64,000 bases of DNA, from NCBI GenBank assembly GCA_963575645.1, contig OY754467.1, positions 9,672,001 through 9,736,000 of the forward strand, in the 5' to 3' direction. The translations under genes and the position numbers were made by a program. This document shows, in pieces, positions 56,241 to 64,000 of this stretch. Position 1 is the stretch's first letter; each line of letters starts with the position of its first letter. This DNA comes from Xanthostigma xanthostigma. Taxonomy: Eukaryota > Arthropoda > Insecta > Raphidioptera > Raphidiidae. The notes under the pieces were generated by a model. The model was not told the origin of the DNA. It saw only the letters and a program-made list of their open reading frames with translations, and ran no database searches.

Positions 56241-56955
56241 AGAGCTGGCTACGGAGAAAATGGGTGATTCGGTGCAGAGCTGAAAATTTGCAGAATAATA
56301 GGAGATAGTACAAGTAAGTAGGGAAAAAATTGCCAGAAGGCTAGGCGGAAGAATAAGAGCCGCCTGAATGCGCTAATGTTGCGAAAAATCAGTGCACTTC
56401 TGGCAATTTCTATACTTATTCTGTAATTCAAAACTAGATTATATATTATATATATTAAATATATTATACATTATATAGTTATAAGGGCATACTCAAAATT
56501 CAAACATGATATAATAATTACATTCGACAAATATTCAAAATTATTAATGACATTTTGATAGAAAAAAATTAATCGTCATATATTTTCATTAATAAAATTA
56601 CGTTGTTATAACAACGTAATTTTATTAATTTATTTAATTTTATTTCTATCAATATGTCATTAATAATTTTGAATATTTGTCGAATGTAATTATTATATCA
56701 TGTTTGAATTTTCAGTATGCCCTTATAACTATATAATGTATAATATATATATAATATATACTCTAGTTTTGAATTACAGAATAAGTATATAGAAATTGCC
56801 AGAAGTGCACTGATTTTTCGCAACATTAGCGCCTTCTGGCGGCTCTTTATCTTCCGCCTAGCCTTCTGGCAATTTTTTCCCTATACTTACTTATACTATC
56901 TCCTATTATTCTGCAGCTCTGCACCGAGTCACCCAGTTTCTCCGCAGCCAGCTCT
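56241..56955. repeat. Palindrome of about 715 bp, no spacer
   Basis: The arms of about 345-370 bp are complementary from agagctggctacggag at the outside through tgccagaaggctaggcgg and gtgcacttctggcaattt to acgttgtta|taacaacgt at the centre (between 56608 and 56609). A few indels make the left arm slightly longer. Class unknown. Such perfect head-to-head symmetry is hard to maintain and suggests a recent event or a foldback transposon. Confidence 0.9.
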
Positions 56956-57338
56956 TAGTAGCCATAAGTTCGCCACCCATATTTAATTACAACATTTTTG
57001 AAATTTTTAACCACGAGCTCTTGGACTAGTGGTAATGTTTACGTTCCGTACATGTGTGTGAGTATATATGGTATATATATTGCGCCAGCCAGTGATAAAA
57101 ATAAATTATTTCTCTTTTCGGGGAGGCCGCGCGTGCACAGCCAAAACCGTACCGACACCCATGTTATATTCGTTGACCTTGTGCCCCTAAACCTACAGGG
57201 GTGTACGTGCTAATTGCTCGTTTACTTTAATTAAAACTAAACAGAATTAAGAGTAATATTTTTTCCTGAAAGAGGTTTGTTTTAAAAAAAATGTGGAAAG
57301 CGGCGATGATTCATTGTGGCCGCCACTATTTTATCTAC
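56956..57338. other. No gene seen
   Basis: A 71-codon frame at 56998 has no domain. Confidence 0.5.
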
Positions 57339-57340
57339 TA

Positions 57341-57642
57341 CAGTTGATCCGCGATAATCCGACAAACGAGTTGCAAAGCGATGTCGGATGATTGAATTTG
57401 TCGTTGGACTGTAGAGTGCTGCCACCGACCTCTTGTAATCCGGAACTTTTTTGAAAAAGAGTACCTACCTTGTAATTCGACAAATTATGTACACTATAAA
57501 AATGATAAGATCAAATCTATATATATTGTACTACATAATAACGAAATGGGGCTTAGTTAAAACAACACAATGTACTGTTATAGACATGTCGGCTTATAGG
57601 GAAGTCGGATTAGACAGGAGCCGGATTACCGTGGATCAACTG
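57341..57642. mobile_element. pogo/Tigger-like MITE with TA duplication
   Basis: CAGTTGATCCGCGATAATCC at the left, complement of CAGTTGATCCACGGTAATCC at the right, TA on both sides (57339-57340 and 57643-57644). CAGTTGA ends and TA duplication are Tigger-like. 302 bp; an 83-codon frame crossing it is not a gene. Confidence 0.85.
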
Positions 57643-57644
57643 TA

Positions 57645-57942
57645 TTTTTTACTTTCTCATATACTACAAAGTAGTTACACTTATCGAAGTCTAGACTTGT
57701 GAGTAATCGAATTATTTTAATAATCGAATGATTCATTCGAAATGATTTCTATAATCGAATGATGCGCATGAAGTAACGTAATAATATAGGTGTGTTGGTA
57801 GGAATGCACACGTCGCGGAAACCTGTATATGAACTGAGTTGTAAATGTATGACGTCGCTGAGAACTCCAAAACAAATTTTTAATATACCTACACAAGATC
57901 TTCTCAAGTAAATTTATTAATTCCACTTGATATTTATAAATT
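57645..57942. other. No gene seen
   Basis: Nothing recognised. Confidence 0.5.
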
Positions 57943-58289
57943 ACTAGCGGTCCCGTCCGGTTTCACCCGGGTGCAAAAGAACGAATGGGGGGGACGGAAA
58001 TGAGTACGCACGTTCATCTTAGTTTACTGCGATGAAAGTTGTGTCCAAATTTCATGATAATCGGAGTTACCGTTCAAAAGTTTTTGTCGGACGGACAGTT
58101 ACTTTTTGCAACATTTTTCATTGATGCTCCGCTCCTATAGGTCGTAGCGTGATATTATATAGCCTATAGCCTTCCTCGATAAACGGGCTATCCAAAAAAA
58201 AAAAATTTCAATTCAATTCCTGAGATTAGCGCATTCAGCCATACAAACAAACAAATTCTTCAGCTTTATATTATATTAGTTGATATAGA
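57943..58289 (-). mobile_element. Non-autonomous Helitron, short form
   Basis: 347 bp, TC near 58288-58289 (start slightly altered) to CTAGT at 57943-57947 with the CACCCGGGTG hairpin. No tRNA-like insert. Confidence 0.85.
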
Positions 58290-58884
58290 TATTGATATAT
58301 ATTTCTCATAAATTTTTTTATTTTTTTTTGAATTTTTTCTATTGTTTCCTTTAATCTATTTTTTCAGTTTTCATTATATGGTGAAAAACTTGCGGGTTGT
58401 GTACTTTTGGTTTTGCCAACTTTTTTTGCATAGTGTCGAGAACTATTATAAAATAAATTTGTTGCTACCAATTTAATTTGAATTCGCTTAAGTTTTCAAT
58501 TTTTAAAGATATGAATGCTCATTAACAAAAAATCTTAAAATTAAATTTATAGCGTCGTTTGAAACACTTCGTTTCATTCTCGAATTATTTACTCCGGATA
58601 ATTATTCGTTGGATGATTTCTTAACCCTATACTGAACGCCCGGAGTCATATCTTGATTCAGTTATACATTTTTTGTTAGAAGAAAAATCCACAACTCATA
58701 TTATATACAATTAATTAATTATTATATGTACATACTTACCTTCATATTCTTCATTTGTAGTTCAGTGTAAATAGCCTTAGTTGCTGCACACTGTTTTTTT
58801 TTTTAATAATAAAAAAAAAAATTCACAACTCTGCTGGTTCAAATGCAAAATTGGTCATCGGAATATACTTTACAAGTTTTTTAA
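58290..58884. other. No gene seen
   Basis: Nothing recognised. Confidence 0.5.
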
Positions 58885-59361
58885 TGCGAAACATCTACTG
58901 GCGCGTTTGGATGGGAGTAAAACAATGCCAAGATGCTCGACGCTGTTCACGGCACGTGTTACGATTAATTTAGTTACTCTAGAATTTCGTTAGATGAGAG
59001 TGCGAAAATGGGTTTTAGCGACTGTTGTCTGTAAAAGTGGATTTTGTTAATGGCGACATCTAGCTTACATTTATTAGTTACTGAAATAGTCATTTACGTG
59101 ACGTATAGCTTGTAACAAAGTTTGTATACGGCGAACTTGGCATTTGCTGATGGCGACATCTAATTTATATTTATTGGTTACTAGAATAAGTAGTCAGTTA
59201 AGTGGCGCTGCTTGTAATTTCAAGTCGCATTTGGCAAGCTTAAATTTATGTTTCACATCCACCAAGCGTCCCACAACGGCTCCTCTTTTTTTTAAATAAA
59301 CTTTACTTGTTAGTTAATCCAAATTGGACATGTTCAATCGACTTGAAACATTTCACGGTAC
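58885..59361 (+). repeat. Repeat family R, long copy
   Basis: Runs from ggcgcgtttggatgggagta through tagaatttcgttagatgaga and ggcgacatctaatttatatt to tttcacatccaccaagcgtc. Includes a partial internal duplication (gtggcgctgcttgta). Confidence 0.6.
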
Positions 59362-59690
59362 AATACGCGCCACGGATCTAAAAGGTTCGGAAATTAGTCA
59401 CAAACAGCATCGCAAAGACACATTTTAGAGCCGTTGAGACTCCCACCACCTCCCAGCTATCTGCACGGAACGTGCGCTCGTTGGTGATTGGCCGTGATCG
59501 CTCGTTGCCTTTGTCAGTTTGTGCTTTCCTGCTTTAAAGTACAGTCGAGTACGCTATTGTCAAGTTGTGATTGTTATTTTAGTTTTGTTGAGTTGCGAGT
59601 TTGTAGTTTTTCAACAGACTGTAGGTACAAGCGTAAGCCCGCATTCGCATCTAACTTCCGAGCCTTTTAAATTCGTGGTGGTTATTATAA
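59362..59690 (-). mobile_element. Inverted copy of the 20540 MITE
   Basis: tacgcgccacggatctaaaa at the left and ctaacttccgagccttttaa at the right. The interior is the reverse complement of 20540-20862 (for example ggtggtgggag versus ctcccaccacc). The flanks are decayed. Confidence 0.75.
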
Positions 59691-59920
59691 TTTAGCTTAG
59701 ATCACAACACAATTTATATATAAAAAATTCTCGTGTCACAATTTTGGCCGCTCTAATCTTCGAAACCACTGAATCGATTTTAATGAAATTTTGTAAATGT
59801 GTCTTGCTTGGTGTAACTTACGTTATAGGAAAGTCTTTATTAAATATTTAGTATATTACACTTACAGTGTGTCATTCAACATTAAATGACTCAGCAAAGA
59901 TAACTCCGTACGTGCATAAT
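59691..59920 (+). mobile_element. Possible head of another Helitron-like repeat
   Basis: atatataaaaaattctcgtg, caattttggccgctctaatc and gaatcgattttaatgaaatt form a phrase typical of dispersed insect Helitrons. No matching 3' end is seen. Confidence 0.35.
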
Positions 59921-60423
59921 TCACTAGTGCATATGTGGTTTGTGCTGTGTGCGCTCTGTAAATGTGCGAATGCAACAGTACAGAATAGCTCAGCACAGAG
60001 CAATGGCGTTCGGATTGAGTCATTCACAAAAGAAAGAGCGACTCGCTACGCTCCGAAATAGAAGCCGTTCATTATAAAATTCACTAGTGCCTCTGTGGCC
60101 TGTGCTGTGTGCGCTCTGTAAATGTGCAAATGCAACAGTACATAATAGGTCGGCACAGAGCAATGGCGCTCGGTGTGAGTCATTCACAAAAAAAAAGGCG
60201 ACTCGCTCCGCTCCGAGAAAGGAGCCGTTCATTATAAAATTCACTAGTGCCTCTGTGGCCTGTGCTGTGTGCGCTCTGTAAATGTGCGAATGCAACAGTA
60301 CAGAATAGCTCAGCACAGAGCAATGGCGCTCGAAGTGAGTCGTTCACAAAAAAAAGATCGACATCCGTTCCGAGAAAGGAGCCGTTCTTTATGAACGACT
60401 CGCTCAGGAGCGACACATCACTA
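59921..60423. mobile_element. hAT-like element with three 160-bp tandem units
   Basis: tcactagtgc starts units at 59921, 60081 and 60241, exactly 160 bp apart. The right end, cgacacatcacta at 60423, is the complement of TAGTGATGTGTCG, the terminal type of 32680. Units include tgctgtgtgcgctctgtaaa and gactcgctccgctccgagaa. Frames up to 98 codons are by-products of the repeat. Confidence 0.7.
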
Positions 60424-60903
60424 GTTTCAATCATTGTTTATGTATTAGGAATGTACTTAGTGGAATGTCTAGCGTTGTCTTTGTTCATTCATACAGTGAA
60501 AGGTTAAATAACAGTATGCAATAAAAGTGAAAATTATCAAAAAGTTAATTAAAGCTGTAAAGAAAAAGAACATATTTTAAGAAAGCGTCATCATCAAAAC
60601 GTAATAAAAATGTAAAAAACCTCGCTCGTTAATTCCGTGAAAGTGTTTATATTTACGTCCTTCTAGATCCGTGCCTGGTTTACCAAAACTTGGTGTGTAA
60701 ATCCAGCGCTGTACCCGTTTGATTCAGCCCCCAACTCCAGCCCTTGTCCATCTCGCTGCCGCCATAGCTAACCGCCCCTATCTCGGTTCGTTACGTTTTT
60801 ACTCGACCAGAAATTCTTTCTATATGCGCTTGAATCTTTTCCAAGAGTACGTTGAACGGTATGGTCGGACTCACATTGATGCTACTAAACATTTTTTAGC
60901 TCT
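60424..60903. other. No gene seen
   Basis: A 62-codon frame at 60719 has no recognisable domain. Confidence 0.45.
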
Positions 60904-60907
60904 TTAA

Positions 60908-61584
60908 GGAGGTTGAGCCGTTTTACGAAGATAATGAAAAAAATCTGAAATAAAGTTTTCTGTAAAAAATGCAAAATCATTAGGAGATTTATAAAGTTAA
61001 AAATTAAAAAAAACTTCTACATGTAGTCTTATGGAAAATGTGTCAAGCATACAAACTGTTCATTTTAATTTTTTGCAAATAACCAAATAATGTCAGCAGT
61101 TCCGAAAACTATCTATGTAAATCATCGATCTCTTACGCATATTTTAATATTTTTTCCAATTTAATTAGGAGACTTTTAATCAATAAAAAAAATTAATAAA
61201 TCTTAGCACTTTTCGATTATGGACTTTTATTCTTGACAATTTTAACAATTTTAACTGAATTTTCAACTTTTTAATGATTTAATTTTAATTTTTATTACTT
61301 CTAATTTCTTTTTTTAATTATTTACTGCAAAAAATATGTAAAATACAGATATTTACATAAATTTATTTTTTCTAACCTATCTTTGTACAAAAAATTCAAA
61401 AGTTAGTCCATTAAGTAAAATACTGAAATAATTAATTAATATTAAAAAAATTATTTATTTATGCCTTTATGACAATAATTTATTGGTATCATTGACTTAT
61501 AACCTTTTGTAAAAATTTATTATGGAAAAGTTCCCATTTAGAATTCGACTTACTTTTGATTGGAACTGTAACGGATCAACCTCC
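60908..61584. mobile_element. TTAA-flanked inverted-repeat element
   Basis: GGAGGTTGAGCCGTT at the left, complement of GGAGGTTGATCCGTT at the right, TTAA on both sides (60904-60907 and 61585-61588). TTAA targets suggest piggyBac. The 677-bp interior is very AT-rich and non-coding. Confidence 0.65.
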
Positions 61585-61752
61585 TTAATACAGAAGAATC
61601 TCAATTTGCGAAGTGCGAACATACGTTTTTTCTATTTGGTAAGATAAAAAATTTATGAAACGCTTGTAAATATGAGATTTTGAGCTCGTTAAATTTATTG
61701 AAAATCAGAATTTATTTGTTTGTGTAAATTTAAGTGACAATATATTAATAGT

Positions 61753-62262
61753 ATATTGTGCGACTAGTGAGGGAAGGAGAAGATTCCATGAGCGTCAAAT
61801 TTGCCGCACGAGCGTAGCGAGTGCGGTAACGCGCGAGTGGAATATTCTCCGTCGATCAATGGTTGCACATAATACTTTTTTCAACTAGCACGAGTAATAT
61901 GTAATCGGGGCCCTGATAAAAGAGGGAGAAATAATAAATCACTTCATTGATTGACGTACCCACCGCCCTCGATGCACACAAGATGGCCCTGATTTTCACT
62001 GAAATGCGATGCTGTTTTCATATAATACCTATACAAATCGCTATCGCGTTCCTATTGGTCCAGAAACTATGCAGTAATAAACATTACCGCACAGTTTCGG
62101 CTCGCTACCGCGTTCCTATTGGTCCAGAAACTATGCAGTAATACATTATCGTACAGTTTCGGCTCATTATGAGCGTCAACATGAAGTAATTTATTATTTC
62201 TCCAAAATTTAGCAGGGCCCCGAAATTATATATTACTCACGCGTGTTGAATAAAAATAATTA
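61753..62262 (+). mobile_element. Inverted-terminal-repeat element, copy 2
   Basis: Reverse complement of 15272-15790. Inverted ends caactagcacgagtaatatg and its partner near 62245; the ccgcgttcctattggtccag segment is doubled, as in copy 1. Confidence 0.75.
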
Positions 62263-63680
62263 CTGTACTTTGTCGGTGTGTATTTTGATACAAAAAAGAG
62301 AATTATGGGCTGGTTTCAGTAAGAATCTTCTATATTTGGAGCATCAAGAAGTAGTATACATAATACATATATGTATTTGTTATACTTATGTAATGTTACA
62401 ACTTGCATATACCAAATAGATATTATACAGGGCTATTTATTTATTATAATACATTTCATTTAAAATTAAGAGATTATCACAGCTCTCCCAAAGCTATTTT
62501 AAAGCTGAACGCGGTTCGCGTAAAGCCAAGAATCACACTACGGATTCTACAGGCGAAAAATTGAAAAAAAATTCTTGGAAAAAAAATTTGTAAATTACGT
62601 AATTTTTTACACCTAGTTAAGGGGAGATATCCCCCTAGGAGCCGGAAAAGAAGGTCATTTTTGTGAATTTTTTCAAGGAAAACTATGTGAATTTTCGGAT
62701 TTGGAGTTTTATTATCTAAAAGTATATACACATTCAGAAATATTATGTTTATTTTTTTTATTTAAAAATATCAAAAATTGACAAGATTATTGTGTGATCT
62801 TTGGAGCGCCGTAAAAAGATCTGCGTAATCGGTACCCACTAACGTTTCTTCAAAAACCATCTAAAACAAAAAAAAAAATTGCACTCCGGGAGTGCCGGCA
62901 AAAGTGAAAACTTGAATATTAACGTCTTACGAATTTTCGATCAGGTCACGTGTCCTGACGCGAGTTTAACATTTTTTACCCATTACAAACAAAAACTGTA
63001 CAACGCCGCTAAAGAAGTTTTCACTTCAAAAACAAAAATATTATTAAATTAGATACTATAATCTAGTACTTGTCATAGGATATTTTTTGTTGTTACTAAA
63101 TTTGAAGCTATAAAAATTTCAAAATACCTCAAGAACTTTTTTGCAAATAAGAATTCGCGAAGTTAAAAATTCACAGCTGGGCCAAGCCCCACTATCCTTC
63201 AGCCAAGTCTTCGATTTTGTATTCAGACCATACAAAAGTAGTGTTAAGTACACAAATTTTCATGGTATCTCAAAAAAACGTACTCATAAGGCCTAGCACA
63301 CATGAAGAGCGTTCAACGCCTCTCATATAAACTAGGCCTTAGTCTCGGCTTGCAGCATTAATAATTAATCACCCGGTATATATTATAATGTTCATTGATA
63401 TTATGTATAAGGAGATTCAGTTAGGACTTGTCAAGTGTTTATTTTTGTATTTAAGATATCCAACTTGCTACTATATTTTACTCTTCAGTGCTATTCTTAT
63501 TGTAATTTCTTTTTTCCACTTATTTAAATATCTTGAAAGTTCCAACTAATACCCTAGTACTGGCATATTTTAAACTGGACTATACGTAGAAAACAATAGT
63601 CGATGCATACAGTATTATTTAGCTTTTTTACCACTGTTTATAATTGATTAAATAGCAAACCACTGAAAAGCAGAAAACAA
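62263..63680. other. No gene and no recognised repeat
   Basis: An 84-codon minus-strand frame (62477-62731) has no domain. Together with 36817-38984 this is the most likely single-copy DNA. Confidence 0.4.
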
Positions 63681-63835
63681 TTATTAACAAAATAATTCAA
63701 TTATAGTAAAAAAGCGTGAAGTGCTTGACATTAAATGTTAAAATTATTTCATTGGTAGCTATTTATAAAATTAGAGGTATAATTGGCACCCCACTCTTTT
63801 TTACTATAATTGAATTATGACGTATTTTGTTATTA
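63681..63835. repeat. Foldback element, third of the AAGCGTG hairpins
   Basis: aataattcaattatagtaaa with aaagcgtg is complementary to tttactataattgaattatg. It is followed at 63850-63910 by tttttagtttgg...aaagcgtgttttttaag as in the element at 13849. Confidence 0.7.
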
Positions 63836-64000
63836 ATTAATTATTTTATACTTTTTTAGTTTGGTTTGCTATTAAAGCGTGTTTTTTAAGTTTCCTAAAC
63901 TATAATTTATTTTCTTAATTTTTAGTCTCAAAACGACATCAAAAGTAACTTTTTTCAAATTTTTGAAATTCAAATTTTTTTCAACATTTTTAAATTCAAT
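63836..64000. other. No gene; end of window
   Basis: Outer part of the AAGCGTG foldback family, then AT-rich sequence. Confidence 0.5.

Noticed and set aside
60020-60316. 98-codon minus-strand frame with repeated peptide
   Set aside because: It simply translates the 160-bp tandem units inside a hAT-like element; overlapping frames exist on both strands.
1-64000. Assignment to a particular insect order or species
   Set aside because: The repeat families recognised by eye are shared widely among insects; no host gene is available to place the sequence.

Overview
This window is repeat-rich, AT-rich nuclear DNA of an insect. The terminal motifs and relic transposases are of families typical of insects. 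The dominant Helitron family (5' end TCTATACTAATATATAAAGC, 3' end CTAGT) and other common repeats would fit a lepidopteran, but the order cannot be fixed from this sequence. No host protein-coding gene is supported. The longest open frames lie in tandem repeats or inverted repeats, or cross transposon boundaries. The window could be intergenic or inside a very large intron.

Almost everything that can be named is a mobile element or its remains. Helitrons: six copies with both ends recognisable, plus several fragments; three copies carry a tRNA-Lys-like insert. hAT-type elements: five candidates, four with matching 8-bp target duplications. pogo/Tigger-like elements: four, one holding a decayed transposase C-terminus. 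There is also a Tc1-like relic, an internally deleted mariner-type copy (14287-15206), PIF/Harbinger-like elements (one with a HARBI1-like N-terminal remnant at 35118-35336), a Ginger-like element with arrays of a 20-bp palindrome and a 53-codon frame (50200-51065), a TTAA-flanked element, a tRNA-derived SINE with a perfect 15-bp target duplication, and several unnamed families present in two to five copies.

Layout. 1-9.3 kb: Helitrons, hAT elements and inverted repeats. 9.4-12.6 kb: two GATAA/TTATC-rich minisatellite blocks with a hAT and a pogo-like insertion between them. 13.3-20.9 kb: tRNA-like sequence, foldback element, mariner relic, SINE and a pogo-like element. 21-31 kb: Tc1-like relic, Helitron, tRNA-Gly pseudogene, foldback families and a 1.4-kb pogo-like element with a 147-bp-arm inverted repeat inside. 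31-40 kb: nested elements (hAT, foldback, Harbinger). 41-49 kb: Helitrons, a 225-bp-arm inverted repeat and a roughly 640-bp repeat family. 50-57 kb: Ginger-like element, 46-bp minisatellite, foldback elements and a palindrome of about 715 bp. 57-64 kb: pogo-like element, Helitron, 160-bp tandem repeats in a hAT-like element, and inverted copies of elements seen at 15 and 20 kb.

No genes here form a pathway. The biology visible is of transposons inserting into each other, decaying, and seeding satellites and hairpins. The most unusual points are the Ginger-like element, recurrent hammerhead-ribozyme-like motifs in dispersed repeats, Helitrons carrying a tRNA-Lys-like segment, and the very long palindromes. 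All calls were made by eye without database or folding searches, so boundaries are approximate unless a target duplication is stated.
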